Positions 52,606 to 63,200 of a stretch of DNA of 64,000 nucleotides are shown in pieces. The stretch covers positions 1,612,001 to 1,676,000 of the forward strand of contig NZ_JACOQK010000001.1 of NCBI RefSeq assembly GCF_014297275.1, given 5' to 3'. Each line of letters starts with the position of its first letter. Within the stretch, counting starts at the first letter, position 1. The DNA is from Clostridium facile (GTDB lineage Bacteria; Bacillota; Clostridia; Oscillospirales; Ruminococcaceae). Made by a program: the position numbers and the translations under genes. The notes below the pieces were generated by a model. The model saw only the letters and a list, made by a program, of their open reading frames with translations. It did no database searches and was not told the DNA's origin.

Positions 52606-53736
52606 TCATCGTTTTATTTCATATTTATTTCCCTCTACCTTTTGAATCATACCTGACAGTTCTAATTTTGTCAGCGAGGACATTAACTGATAGATGGGTA
52701 GGTTCGCTTTTTGTGCTAATTCTGTTACTGTTATAGGTTGTTCTTTTAAACTTTTCCAGATTTGTAGCTCCTCATCTGTTAAACCTTCTGGTTGTTGCGG
52801 TGTAAAGTTTTTGATGGAAACTGTATTAAAATCCAGCTGGGTAAACTCCTGTACTGGAGGAGAAAACCGAAATGCTTCTACAATATCCCAAGAAGAAAAA
52901 ACAACAGTCGCACCATCCCGAATCAATTTTTTTACCCCATAATACCTTGAATCAAATAAATCTGCTGGGGGTACGCAAAACAATTCTTTTCCTTGTTCTA
53001 TCGCGCTATTTGCAGTGTGTAAAGAACCACTTTTTTCTGCTGCCTCTACAATCACTGTACCGTCGGACAAGCCGGAAATCAATCGGTTCCGGATGGGAAA
53101 CAGGTTTTTCTGTACCGGCGTACCAGGAGGATATTCTGAAAGTAAAAGCCCACTCTGGGACAGGATTTTTTGTTTCAACCCATGGTTGGAGGCAGGATAA
53201 TCCACATCCAATGGCGTTCCTAATACAGCTACAGTGGGGCTGTTTCCCTCTAATGCACCACGGTGGGCGCAACTGTCAATCCCAATAGCACAGCCACTGA
53301 TCACCACAGTACCGTGTAAAGATAAATCTCTAGACAACACCATCGCAACCTTTTGGGAATAGGTAGAACACTTCCTGGTCCCTACAATGGAAATACACAA
53401 TTTTTTTCTAAGGCAATCCAAATTACCACAATAGTATAGCACCATTGGGGGATCATCCATATGTTTTAGACGGACTGGATATGCTTCCTCCTGATATGTT
53501 ACAATATGAATCTTTTTCCGCTGACATTCCTCCACTAAAGGAAGATACTCCTCCCTTTGGTAGGCAAGTATCCGTTTTCGGTCCGCAGAGGTCAAAAAAG
53601 AAAGCTCCCTGCTCCATTCTTTCCTATTTTGATAAAATTCTTCCAAATCAGGAAATTGGGATAATACCTGTACCGGTTTGATACTGCCATATGGAAAACA
53701 TTCTGCAAACCAAATCCAAGTCAGCAATTCTTCCAT
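52606..53736 (-). CDS. dprA: DNA-processing protein DprA
   Basis: This 376-residue protein loads RecA on incoming single-stranded DNA during natural transformation. The Rossmann-like domain has SIVGTRKCSTYSQKVAMVLSR, VVISGCAIGIDSCAHRGAL, VLGTPLDVDYPASN and a PIRNRLISGLSDGTVIVEA stretch. The C-terminal winged-helix part (EEELQIWKSL-type, then VTELAQKANLP) is typical. DprA alone does not prove competence. Only 4 bases separate it from the methyltransferase gene upstream. Confidence 0.96.
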   Translation of the reverse strand: MEELLTWIWFAECFPYGSIKPVQVLSQFPDLEEFYQNRKEWSRELSFLTSADRKRILAYQREEYLPLVEECQRKKIHIVTYQEEAYPVRLKHMDDPPMVLYYCGNLDCLRKKLCISIVGTRKCSTYSQKVAMVLSRDLSLHGTVVISGCAIGIDSCAHRGALEGNSPTVAVLGTPLDVDYPASNHGLKQKILSQSGLLLSEYPPGTPVQKNLFPIRNRLISGLSDGTVIVEAAEKSGSLHTANSAIEQGKELFCVPPADLFDSRYYGVKKLIRDGATVVFSSWDIVEAFRFSPPVQEFTQLDFNTVSIKNFTPQQPEGLTDEELQIWKSLKEQPITVTELAQKANLPIYQLMSSLTKLELSGMIQKVEGNKYEIKR

Positions 53737-53740
53737 TCTT

Positions 53741-54526
53741 TTATCCTTCTTTCGTCATCTCCCACATACAAATCTGAGCGGCTACTGCTGCATTCAAAGA
53801 TTCCGCATTTCCTTTCATTCGAATAGTCACTGGGAAATCACATGCAGCTACAATCTGTTCTGGCAAACCATTGCCTTCATTTCCAATATACAAAACAGAG
53901 GCTCCTGAAAAATCGCAGTTTACCAGAGAATTGGCTTTAGGATTCACCACGGTTGCAAATGTTTTTACTCTATTTTGCTGTAATTCCTTTGTAAAAGAAA
54001 TCAAGTCAGGGCAAACCATAAATGGCATCCTGAATAAAGAACCCATAGTAGAACGCACCACTTTTGGACTATAAAGGTCACAGGTTTGATGCAAAATCAT
54101 CCCATTGATTCCAAAGGCTTCCGCTGTCCGAATAATCGTTCCTAAGTTACCTGGATCTTGTAACTGGCATAGGCAGAGAAATTGGCCACCTTTCCTTATT
54201 GTATCAATGTCCAGCGTTTTGTCAAGCATTTTGACCAACGCAAAGACACCCTGGGTATGTTCAACACTGGCCATTTTTTGCGCTACCGCATCCGATATCA
54301 TTATCATATCATGGGTTTTCAATAAATTTCCGAGCTCATCATGATATTTTTGTAAACATTTTTCCGTAATTAAAATTTTTTCTGGAACCACACCACTTTT
54401 TATGGCATCGCATACTAAACGGACACCCTCCAGACAAAACAATCCAGTATGTTCCCGATATTTTTTTTGAGAAGAAATTTTACAATATTGTTTGACTAAT
54501 TCATTCTCCCGGCTTGTAATGACCAA
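53741..54526 (-). CDS. TrmH-family (SpoU) rRNA methyltransferase
   Basis: This 261-residue SPOUT methyltransferase has an N-terminal substrate-binding part (KKYREHTGLFCLEGVRLV) and the SpoU knot motifs QDPGNLGTIIRTAEAFGING, VLYIGNEGNGLPEQIVAACD and the end IRMKGNAESLNAAVAAQICMWE. It methylates a ribose 2'-OH in rRNA, as RlmB-type enzymes do; the exact site is open. It starts at TTG 54526 with AAGGAGGG about six bases upstream. A hairpin lies in front of it (54553-54592). Confidence 0.93.
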   Translation of the reverse strand: MVITSRENELVKQYCKISSQKKYREHTGLFCLEGVRLVCDAIKSGVVPEKILITEKCLQKYHDELGNLLKTHDMIMISDAVAQKMASVEHTQGVFALVKMLDKTLDIDTIRKGGQFLCLCQLQDPGNLGTIIRTAEAFGINGMILHQTCDLYSPKVVRSTMGSLFRMPFMVCPDLISFTKELQQNRVKTFATVVNPKANSLVNCDFSGASVLYIGNEGNGLPEQIVAACDFPVTIRMKGNAESLNAAVAAQICMWEMTKEG

Positions 54527-54552
54527 TAAGAACCCTCCTTTTCAGCAGGAGC

Positions 54553-54592
54553 AGACAACCTTGTCCGATCATAAGATCAGGCAAGGTTGTCT
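54553..54592 (-). terminator. Hairpin upstream of the rRNA methyltransferase gene
   Basis: AGACAACCTTG (54553-54563) and CAAGGTTGTCT (54582-54592) pair perfectly, with GATC repeated in the loop. There is no clear T run, so it may be an mRNA stability or leader element rather than a real terminator. Confidence 0.45.
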
Positions 54593-54608
54593 ACCTCTTC
54601 TAGAATTA

Positions 54609-54656
54609 AAAATGCCCTATGCCATTCTTTGACAAGAATAACAAAAGGGCGTTTTT
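54609..54656 (-). terminator. Probable terminator after rplT
   Basis: On the minus strand GCCC and GGGC flank an inner ATTCTT/AAGAAT hairpin and are followed by ATTTTT. It lies just after the rplT stop and can end the infC-rpmI-rplT unit. Confidence 0.6.
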
Positions 54657-54663
54657 CTTACAA

Positions 54664-55017
54664 TTATAAAGCAGCTTTTGCTTTCTCACACAAAGTAGTA
54701 AATGCAGCAGGATCGTTGATTGCAATCTCAGACAACATTTTACGGTTTAATGTGATGCCTGCTTTTTTCAGGCCATTCATGAATGTAGAATAGTTCATGC
54801 CGTTCATTTTGCAGCCAGCAGAAATTCTTGTAATCCACAGACGTCTGAAGTCACGTTTTTTCTGTCTACGTCCAATATAAGCGTATTGGCCGGATTTCAT
54901 AACAGCTTCTTTTGCTGTACGGAATAATTTACTCTTACCACCAAAATAGCCTTTTGCTAATTTGAGGACTTTTTTTCTTCTCTTACGAGTCATCATCGCT
55001 CTTTTTACACGAGCCAT
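54664..55017 (-). CDS. rplT: Ribosomal protein bL20
   Basis: This 117-residue protein begins MARVKRAM; the ATG at 55017 is preferred over one at 55026, as this is the family start and GGAGG lies before it. Typical segments are RKRRKKVLKLAKGYFGGKS, then IGRRQKKRDFRRLWITRI and GLKKAGITLNRKMLSEIA. It binds 23S rRNA early in assembly, and in Bacillus it also represses its own operon through the infC leader. Confidence 0.98.
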   Translation of the reverse strand: MARVKRAMMTRKRRKKVLKLAKGYFGGKSKLFRTAKEAVMKSGQYAYIGRRQKKRDFRRLWITRISAGCKMNGMNYSTFMNGLKKAGITLNRKMLSEIAINDPAAFTTLCEKAKAAL

Positions 55018-55082
55018 AGTATACAACCTCCAACATTTATGATGTTACATCCCACATAAAATCGGGGATGGCAGTAAATTTC

Positions 55083-55280
55083 TTATTTATAAGGGATGAG
55101 TTTTTTGATTACTGGTGCATTGGATACATCAGCATATGTGCCTTTTCTCAAGCCTCTTTTGCGTTTTGTAGACTTTTTGTTCAAAATGTGGGATTTAAAA
55201 GCATGAGCGCGTTTTACTTTACCGTTTTTGGTGAGGTTAAAACGTTTTTTTGCTCCACTGTGCGTTTTTTGCTTTGGCAT
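55083..55280 (-). CDS. rpmI: Ribosomal protein bL35
   Basis: The 65-residue basic protein begins MPKQKTHSGAKKRFNLTKNG and has the HAFKSHILNKKSTKRKRGLRK core of bL35. AGGAGG precedes the ATG. It is in the usual place between infC and rplT. Confidence 0.98.
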   Translation of the reverse strand: MPKQKTHSGAKKRFNLTKNGKVKRAHAFKSHILNKKSTKRKRGLRKGTYADVSNAPVIKKLIPYK

Positions 55281-55299
55281 TGTTTGTTCCTCCTATAAA

Positions 55300-55818
55300 T
55301 TATTTCTTGGGTTTGGAAGAAATGAACATGACCATACTTCTGCCTTCCATTTTAGGCATCTTGTCAACAGAACCATACTCTTCACAAGCATCTTTAAAAC
55401 GATCCAGCAAATCGTTACCCAAGTTGGTATGCGCCATTTCACGGCCGCGGAATCTTACAGAAACCTTTACCTTATTCCCAGATTTTAAAAACTTAATCGC
55501 GTTATTTACTTTTGTATTAAAATCGTGGGTATCAATATTCAAAGACATTCTAACTTCTTTTACTTCGATTGTCTTTTGGTTCTTTTTGGCTTCTTTTTCC
55601 CGCTTTGCCTGTTCAAACTTATATTTACCATAGTTCATAATACGGCAAACTGGCGGATTCCCCTGAGGGGCAATTTTTACTAAATCCAAATCTTTGGAAT
55701 AGGCGATTTCCAGAGCCTCTTTTACGGTTAGTACGCCAAGCTGGCTCCCATCGTCATTGATTACGCGCACTTCTTTGTCGCGGATCTCCTCGTTAATGAG
55801 CAGTTCTTTGTTGCTAAT
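55300..55818 (-). CDS. infC: Translation initiation factor IF-3, ATT start
   Basis: This 172-residue IF3 has the N-terminal domain SNKELLINEEIRDKEVRVI...GVLTVKEALEIA, the linker REKEAKKNQKTIEVKEVRMS and a C-terminal domain (NAIKFLKSGNKVKVSVRFRGRE, MPKMEGRSMVMFIS). I start it at ATT 55818: CGGAGGTG lies seven bases upstream, and the protein then starts where IF3 starts. IF3 rejects non-canonical start codons, so an ATT start lets the factor hold down its own synthesis. The gene is behind a long leader with a strong promoter. Confidence 0.97.
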   Translation of the reverse strand: MSNKELLINEEIRDKEVRVINDDGSQLGVLTVKEALEIAYSKDLDLVKIAPQGNPPVCRIMNYGKYKFEQAKREKEAKKNQKTIEVKEVRMSLNIDTHDFNTKVNNAIKFLKSGNKVKVSVRFRGREMAHTNLGNDLLDRFKDACEEYGSVDKMPKMEGRSMVMFISSKPKK

Positions 55819-56058
55819 GGTCAAGCACCTCCGACCCATATAGAAATTTTTTATTGTGTTACACTCATAGGTGTACATGGATAAGATAAATAGTATTGTT
55901 TTCCATACTATTTCTTTTAAAACCAAACAAAGCGCAGACAACCGTCTACGCTTTCAATACAAAATAACCTTTTTCCATCCAGAAAAGGGGGAATGTATTG
56001 ACCCTGAATACCTTTGCAACAGGGTGAGAACGGTGTGTTCTACTTTGTTTTCTCATAT
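55819..56058 (-). promoter_or_regulatory. infC leader, likely attenuation region
   Basis: The 5' UTR is about 235 bases. On the minus strand it holds an 11-bp hairpin (arms at 55929-55939 and 55944-55954, one G-U pair) followed by a T-rich stretch, then a perfect 9-bp AAATAGTAT/ATACTATTT hairpin (55888-55913). In Bacillus, L20 represses infC-rpmI-rplT through a leader that ends in a terminator; the layout here fits that, but the L20-binding fold is not proven. Confidence 0.55.
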
Positions 56059-56087
56059 AGTTTACCAGAAAGCAGCAGCTCTGTCAA
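56059..56087 (-). promoter_or_regulatory. Strong sigma-A promoter of the infC operon
   Basis: On the minus strand, a perfect TTGACA (56082-56087) and TAAACT (56059-56064) are separated by 17 bases. It begins just after the stop of the membrane-protein gene. Confidence 0.9.
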
Positions 56088-56091
56088 CCCC

Positions 56092-56610
56092 TTATTTTTT
56101 CTTTTTTTCTTCTTTCCATTTCTGCACCATTCTATACTCCTTATACCGCCTTGTCTGGGTGATTGCTGCAATCAAACACGGCAAGTTGAAAACCAAATTC
56201 ATTCCCAAAAATGCTCCAATGGCACCCATCGGCTGTATCCAAGCTACAAAAAGACAAATAAGTACAAAAACTATCACTGTCAAACCCCAAAGCAGGACTA
56301 CCGTCCTACCTTTTACTTTTGGAGTGATATCGGATTCATAATGGTTAAAATCTGGCATGCCATCCCCTGCAATTGCAGTTACCATGGATTCTGCATCCTG
56401 CAACGTACTGGATTGCTGCTTTGTAGAAGGTTGGCTCTGCATCGACTCAACAATAATCCCTGTTCCCAAATCCTCTAACTCTTCTTGGTAAAACAAATCA
56501 TCGGAGGGTTCCAGCATGGATTCTGTTTCTTCTTCCACATGTGTCAGTAAATCCTCATCTTCTAATTCCACGTGGTCCAATATATCATGTAATTTTTCGT
56601 ACGAAGCCAT
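56092..56610 (-). CDS. Two-TM membrane protein of unknown function
   Basis: This 172-residue protein has a long acidic cytosolic N-terminus (EDEDLLTHVEEETESMLEPS) and then two hydrophobic segments at about 104-124 and 128-150 (VVLLWGLTVIVFVLICLFVAW and IGAFLGMNLVFNLPCLIAAI). The tail is strongly basic (WKEEKKKK). I recognise no family. It starts 19 bases after addA and probably shares the addB-addA transcript. Confidence 0.6.
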   Translation of the reverse strand: MASYEKLHDILDHVELEDEDLLTHVEEETESMLEPSDDLFYQEELEDLGTGIIVESMQSQPSTKQQSSTLQDAESMVTAIAGDGMPDFNHYESDITPKVKGRTVVLLWGLTVIVFVLICLFVAWIQPMGAIGAFLGMNLVFNLPCLIAAITQTRRYKEYRMVQKWKEEKKKK

Positions 56611-56629
56611 TGTTATGTCTCCTAATCCA

Positions 56630-59600
56630 TTATAGTTTGATTTCTTCCCCTAAGGAGATAGCGTATAGAATACATTCTTTTATCGGTTTGCCTAACTTTT
56701 CCTGGATTGCCCTACGATACAACTCCAATTGTGGGGTATACCTCTCTTTTATCTGCTGTTTCGTGGCATGGTCTGTCTTATAGTCTACCAGCACAAGACC
56801 GTCTGATTCCTCTATAACACAATCAGCAATTCCTTGAATGAGGATATTTTCCCCTGCTACGCCACTATCTGAAAACACTTCGGTACTATCAATTTCATAA
56901 AAGAAATCCAGCTCACGGTAACAAAATATAGCTTGCTCCATCCGTTTACATAATTCAGAGTGGAATAAACGATTCAAGCCAGTAATATCCAGATTATCTG
57001 CCTGTAATTGGGTCAAAAATCCCTGTTCCACCATCCGATTAATCTCTTGGGATAAATCCTGCTTTGCTCGTTCAAAATCCGCAAACTGCACAAATAAATG
57101 GGTAGCCGTCCCTTTTTCCGCTGGAGTCAGCCCCTTCTTTGCTACAAAATCCGGACGGCGCAATTTTAACTTTCGATTTTCCCCCTGGGATTTTACAATC
57201 TGGGTGACTGATAATTTGGCTGGTATTTGGGTTAAAGCGGCATCTGAATACTGCCAGGAAAGCTGTTGTTTGATTTGCTCCAATATCTGTGGATCGGGGT
57301 GAAGTTCTTCCCACTCTTTTTCTGCCTCTTCCTGTTGCTCTTTCTGAGAAATAGGATGGGCTACTACAAATTTGATCTGGCTTTTGCTATTATCTGAACA
57401 TTCCAACACTTCGCAATGCTGTCCCGCGAAATTCCGTAACCCATCCAAGGATGGATGGCGGACGAATCCCATACAAATCCAATCTGCGAAACTGTTCGCC
57501 TGTAACATAGAAGGTACCGGAATAGTAGATGACCTTCCCGCTTGCGCCACGGCTTTAGAAACCAAGCTGTTCAAGTATTTTGAGGTAACTGTAAGGATCA
57601 ATTTTTCCTTTGCCCTGGTCATAGCAACATATAATATCCTCAATTCCTCGCTTAAAACCGCCTGTTTTCCAGAAAGGCAGGATGCTAAAAATGGGATTGT
57701 TTCATATTGCTTTAATAATTCCGGCTCAGCATGTTTCATGGTAAATCCCAAATCATGGTCGATGTAAAAGCTTTGCTTCATATCCTGAAAATTAAATTTT
57801 CCCACACAGTTGGCCAAAATACAGATGGGAAATTCCAGCCCTTTGCTTTTATGGATGCTCATAATCTGCACAGCAGAACTCTCCTCGGTCAACATATTGG
57901 CAGATTTCAACTCCTTTTGGGATTGTTCCGCAGTATCCATATAGCGCAAAAATCCGGACAGCCCCTGCCCATGGCTATTATGATAATGAGAAGCATAGTA
58001 AAGCATTAACCGTAAATTTGCCAGCCTTTGCTCACTGGAATCCTCCGCCCCAAACAGGGAATAAAACAAAGTTTCATCATAAATCTTTTGAATCAGTTTT
58101 TCTACACTTAACAAAGACGCTGCTTGGCGCAATTCAGATAGCTGATCTAAAAACTCTTTACATTTTTGTTTTTGTTCCGCCAGTAATACAACACATCGGT
58201 AAAGGGGGATTTTTTTGTCCACTGCCCGGATTTCTGCCAGATCATCCGGCGTAAACCCAAATACCGGAGATAATAAAATAGAAAGCAGAGGAACATCCTG
58301 TAATGGATTATCAATTACACGTAACAGGTTTAACAGCAAAGAAATCTCTCTGGTTTGGAGATACCCCTGGCTGTTTTCGGTCCTACAATCCAGTTGATAT
58401 TCTGCCAGCTTGTTGGCAAAAACACTGGCATTCCCTTTAGAGTTTCGCAACAGGATAGCAAAATCGCTTAATTTGCAGGGACGTAAGGTTCCATCTTCCC
58501 CTTTCACCTGATATCCATCCCGGTACATCCGATGAATTAAGCCTGCGATGTATTCCGCTTCTTCCTCTATCCGTTCCGTCTTTTCCAATTTGGATAGGTC
58601 AACAAAATGAAGTTCGGCACAACTTTGGGGATTTTCAGGATACATAGCGGAAGCTCGCAACGGTTCCTGAGTATAGTCCAATCCTCCAATTCCAGGAGTC
58701 ATCCACTGCTCAAATAGATAGTTGACCGTATTGGTAACCTCTTTCCTACTACGAAAATTTTCCGCCAACAGGATGGTAGCAGGAAATTTTCCTTGCCCAT
58801 AAGGGTAATATTCCTGTTTCCGTCTAATAAAAATAGAAGGGTCTGCCAAACGGAACCGGTAGATGCTCTGTTTTACATCCCCTACCATAAATAGATTATC
58901 CCCATGGAAGGAGAGAGCCTGAAACAACATATCCTGTAATGGATTGATATCCTGTACTTCATCCACTAAAATTTCACGGAATTGGGCAGCAATGCGGTCC
59001 CCAACCTCTGTCCGTTGGTAGCTGCCATCCTTTTTTTCAAACAACAATGAGATGGTATACAGCCCTAAATCGGTAAAATCCAGCATGTTCCGTTCTAATT
59101 TTGACTGGTTCATCCGGTGATAGAATTCTTCCACCATCCCAAACAACTTTTGGAGATAAGGAAGCTGTTCCTTGCAATCCTGCTGAAATTCCGCTTCAGT
59201 ACAGCAAAAATAGGCATCTTTCAGCTCTTTTAGTTGTTTTCTTGCCACTTCCCAATAAAACTTATCCTGATTGGACACCAAGTTCGCCTCAAATCCTTCT
59301 GGCTTCTTTTTACGGGATTTTGCAGGAAATTTAAATCTGGAAATCAGGGAGCAACAAGTATCCCAATCTGACTGCTGTAATTGCTGGTTTAACGCCTGCA
59401 AAGCGAAAATAGTTTGTTGGCAGTATCCCTCCATAAATTGATAGGTTACCGGACTCTGTTGCAATGCCTGATACCCATCCTGAAACAGAGAAATGCAATA
59501 TTCTATAGTCTGATCAGCATATTCTAAAATTTTCTTTCCCCATGGACTATCTGCCAAACAACTCTCCCGTTCATAATTTTGCAGATTGTTCTGTAACCAT

Positions 59601-60205
59601 TGTAAGGGGAATGGATAAGTACGCATATAGTGGTAAATCTCAATAATTGCCTGATGTAATTTCTGATCATTTTTCGGATGGAAATAAGCGGACAACCGCA
59701 AAAACTCCTGGTCTTGCACCGCGTATTGTTCCTCAAACAAATCAGAGAGCACCTGGTCTTCCTGCTGTTTTAAAGCGATTTCATCCCCAATATAAAAATC
59801 AGGGGAAAGCCCCAGTTCCTCAAAGTGGTCTTTGACAAAATCCGAACAAACAGCGTCAATCGTGGTAATTTTCGCCCGTTGCAATAACAATTTTTGTCTT
59901 TGAAGTTTTTCATCCTCTGGAAATTTTGCCACTAAACCATTCAATTGATCGGAAATCCTTTTCCTCATCTCCTTGGCAGCGGCACGAGTAAAAGTAACTA
60001 CTAATAGTTGATCTGCCCAAATATTCTTTTCCCGGTGGGAGAGCTGATACACCACACGGGTTGCCAATACAAAAGTTTTCCCACTACCAGCGGAAGCAGA
60101 GAGCAATAGGCTGCCCTGGTCGCTGACAATTGCTGCACGCTGCTCTGGGGTGAGGTATTCCGGCAATAAGATTTCATCCAGCTGCTGTTGAGTCAACTCA
60201 TTCAT
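56630..60205 (-). CDS. addA: ATP-dependent helicase/nuclease subunit A
   Basis: The protein has 1191 residues. The UvrD-like helicase has Walker A LLSASAGSGKTFVLATRVV near residue 31, a DEVQDINPLQDMLF (motif II), MVGDVKQSIYRFRLADP and IMSIHKSKGLEFPICILAN and ILYVAMTRAKEKLILTV. The C-terminal RecB-type nuclease has GIADCVIEESDGLVLVDYKTD. AddAB processes double-strand breaks until it meets a Chi site and then loads RecA. The ATG lies within the end of addB (8-base overlap). Confidence 0.97.
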   Translation of the reverse strand: MNELTQQQLDEILLPEYLTPEQRAAIVSDQGSLLLSASAGSGKTFVLATRVVYQLSHREKNIWADQLLVVTFTRAAAKEMRKRISDQLNGLVAKFPEDEKLQRQKLLLQRAKITTIDAVCSDFVKDHFEELGLSPDFYIGDEIALKQQEDQVLSDLFEEQYAVQDQEFLRLSAYFHPKNDQKLHQAIIEIYHYMRTYPFPLQWLQNNLQNYERESCLADSPWGKKILEYADQTIEYCISLFQDGYQALQQSPVTYQFMEGYCQQTIFALQALNQQLQQSDWDTCCSLISRFKFPAKSRKKKPEGFEANLVSNQDKFYWEVARKQLKELKDAYFCCTEAEFQQDCKEQLPYLQKLFGMVEEFYHRMNQSKLERNMLDFTDLGLYTISLLFEKKDGSYQRTEVGDRIAAQFREILVDEVQDINPLQDMLFQALSFHGDNLFMVGDVKQSIYRFRLADPSIFIRRKQEYYPYGQGKFPATILLAENFRSRKEVTNTVNYLFEQWMTPGIGGLDYTQEPLRASAMYPENPQSCAELHFVDLSKLEKTERIEEEAEYIAGLIHRMYRDGYQVKGEDGTLRPCKLSDFAILLRNSKGNASVFANKLAEYQLDCRTENSQGYLQTREISLLLNLLRVIDNPLQDVPLLSILLSPVFGFTPDDLAEIRAVDKKIPLYRCVVLLAEQKQKCKEFLDQLSELRQAASLLSVEKLIQKIYDETLFYSLFGAEDSSEQRLANLRLMLYYASHYHNSHGQGLSGFLRYMDTAEQSQKELKSANMLTEESSAVQIMSIHKSKGLEFPICILANCVGKFNFQDMKQSFYIDHDLGFTMKHAEPELLKQYETIPFLASCLSGKQAVLSEELRILYVAMTRAKEKLILTVTSKYLNSLVSKAVAQAGRSSTIPVPSMLQANSFADWICMGFVRHPSLDGLRNFAGQHCEVLECSDNSKSQIKFVVAHPISQKEQQEEAEKEWEELHPDPQILEQIKQQLSWQYSDAALTQIPAKLSVTQIVKSQGENRKLKLRRPDFVAKKGLTPAEKGTATHLFVQFADFERAKQDLSQEINRMVEQGFLTQLQADNLDITGLNRLFHSELCKRMEQAIFCYRELDFFYEIDSTEVFSDSGVAGENILIQGIADCVIEESDGLVLVDYKTDHATKQQIKERYTPQLELYRRAIQEKLGKPIKECILYAISLGEEIKL

Positions 60206-63200
60206 GCTCCCCCTCCTCTCGAATCTGTTCTAAAAATTCTTTCTTTTTGGTGGTTTTCACTTCGTTGCATGGATCATTGTCCTGATGTCCACATACCGAC
60301 TGATAGGCACAGTACGTACAAGCATAACCATTTTTTTGTTCTCCATATCCTTTCAACGGCACAGGTTGAATATCCCCATCCAAAAGCCGCTCGCAAAGGG
60401 AAAGAATTTCCGAACGAACAAAATCTTTTACTTCCGCCATTTCATCCATTGTCACAAGAAACTCCAAAGACTTTTTCGAGAAGTTCCCCTCATCCTCCGG
60501 AGGCAAATCTTCTGTTTCCTGCATAGTAACTGGAAGGTACTTTCCACTGGAGCCTGGCTCTACTTTTTCCATTGCCTGGATAATCCTGGAATCCTGCAAC
60601 AGCAGCCCATTCATTCGGAACCCTTCTTCTACCGACTGTTTCATATCCTCGTTTCCTTGGCTCCGCTGGAACAATGTAAATTTCCCCATACTTCCGTCAG
60701 CTGGCATATACAACACACCAGCTGGTACTGGATGGTTAAATTTTTCCTGTCCATTTTCCCACAAGGAAAATAGATAGAGAAGCATCTGCATGCTCAGACC
60801 ATAATACAAATCGGAGATACGGAACACCTTTCCACTTCCAGATTTATAATCCACAACCCGTAAATAGGTTTTTCCGTCTTTCTGGTAGGCATCTACCCGG
60901 TCGATTTCCCCAATAATTTTTACACTGCCATGGTTGGAAAGCGGAATGCAAACCGGCTTTACTTCTCCATCCTCCTGGATTGGCATCTCAAACGATACCG
61001 GGCGGAAATCACTGACCAAAAACTCTTGTTGTACCCGGAGTGCAAGCTGTAACAGACTTTGTTCTAAATTGCGGTAAAGCGTTTTAAAGCGGGCGGTTTT
61101 GTTGATATCCCCACCCATAAACGAAATAAAAAATTCCTCTAATATTTCGTGAATCCACTGTTCCAACTGTTTTGAAGTACATCCTTCAAACCCGGGGCGT
61201 TTTAGTAATGCTTCCATTACATGATGTACCACTGTCCCCAAAGAAAGCGGGTCTAAATCCGCTTTCTTTCTAGGATACGCTTTCATCCCATTGGCACAAA
61301 AGAACAAAAATCGACACTTATAAAAATTTTCTGCTTGGGTTGGGGATATTCTCATATCCTTTCCAAACAGTTTTTCTACATTTTCCTGTTTTTCTATCCG
61401 AAATTTTTTCTGATGGGCTGCCGCCTGCAATTGATGCATAAACGGCTGCATTTCTTCCTGTTGCAAAAAATAAGATTTTAGCGTGACTGTATATGGGTCA
61501 GTATCATGGTAATGAAATGCTAGCTGGTGGAAGGCAGCAGAATGGGTTGCACATAAATGAGAATAGTCCAACTGATCCGAATAAGTAACAACATCCTCCC
61601 CAAACATTTCCTGCAATTGTCCGATTAGTTCCGATGGATAGCAAGCTTCCCCTCCCACATCGGACAACCTTGCAGTTAAGTATAATTTCTCGGTGGGAGA
61701 GCATAAAATACGGTACGCATAAAACCGTTCCTCTAAAACCCGATCCCTCAACGGACGGGAGAGTGAAATTCCCATTTCTTCCAGTTCTATCCGATCCATA
61801 TCTGTAAAAATTCCATCAAACTGTGGATAATACGGAAAATTTCCATCATTGGCACCAAACACAAACACGATTTTTGGGTCATCTAAAATCATACGGTCTG
61901 CAGAACCAATCAAAACACTATCCATACTTTGGGGAATTTGCCCCATATCATATTCCTGCATAGCGGTTTGAAATAGTGCGGTATACAGGCGGAGTTCAAC
62001 AGCATATTCCCCTGCGGCAACCGCCAACAATTCCAATAGGTTTACAAAAATATCCCAAATCCTTTGTTGTTCCTCTGCCTGCGGAATTTTTTCCTGTTCA
62101 TAATAAGAGTTGATTTTTTGGGAGATTGTTTCGGGTATCTCCAGTAAATCCATTGCTTCCATCAGTGTGGAACCAATTTCAGCAGCTGTCGTACCTGCCT
62201 GCTTTACCAATTCCACCGCTTTTACCAGTTGGAATCGGATAGTTTCGGCTATTTGCAAATCTTCCTGGTCAGAAGGAAGCTGATGTGCCTCATCCACAAA
62301 TCCACGGGGATTCTGGACAAATTTGTTTTTTAGTTGGGAAGCTGTGATATTCCAGGTATACAGGTAGTTCTCAAAGATAGAAACCTGGGTAACATCAAAT
62401 TTGGTATAACCGGATTTTAAAATTCCCACCATACTATGTAAATCCGATGCCGCCGCGGCCTGTAATAAAAATATGGCGCACTGCATAAAAGCGTAGTCTT
62501 GAACCGAAACCGTTTCATCCATAAAATAAGGGATCTGATATTTTTTCAGGCTGCTTTCCAAAATATTGCGGTAATGTTCCATATCATGGGTAACCAAAGC
62601 AATATCCCGAAAATGGTATCCTTCCTGAACCAGCTTCCAGATTTCAGATAAAATTTCGTCAATTTCACTGTATTCGTTTGATGCCAACAACACTTTTATA
62701 CTACTGGAATTTTGTGGATACTCCTCTACTTGAGGGCGTAAGATATGACGCTGTAAAAATAACAGCTCCTGATTTTCCATTCGGCTTGTCAGATAGATTG
62801 GTTTCTTAATCGAAACGCCTAATTTTGTTGCCATCCGTTTTAAGCTAGAGGCTGTCTGCCGGATGGTGTGAAATAAAGAACTATCCTCCTTTTCCCCATT
62901 AAGCGCAATTGTAACATCCCCTTGTTCCAACATCAGAGAGAGCATGCGAAATTGTTGTTGAGAAAAACTGACAAATCCATACAAGAAAACATGGGTATTC
63001 TCAAAAAAACGGCTGCCTTTTGCCCGTTCCGTTGCCTGAGTAAGATCGTCCGATGGATCCCGGTAAGAGTTCCCCAACATAGCAGTATACGTGATATATA
63101 ATAAGGAAACATCCTGCATCTTCTGTTTTAATTTTCCATCAGGAATTTGGGAAGACGCCAATTCAAACTGTTCCGGTGTAATGGCAGAATTTTTAAATTC

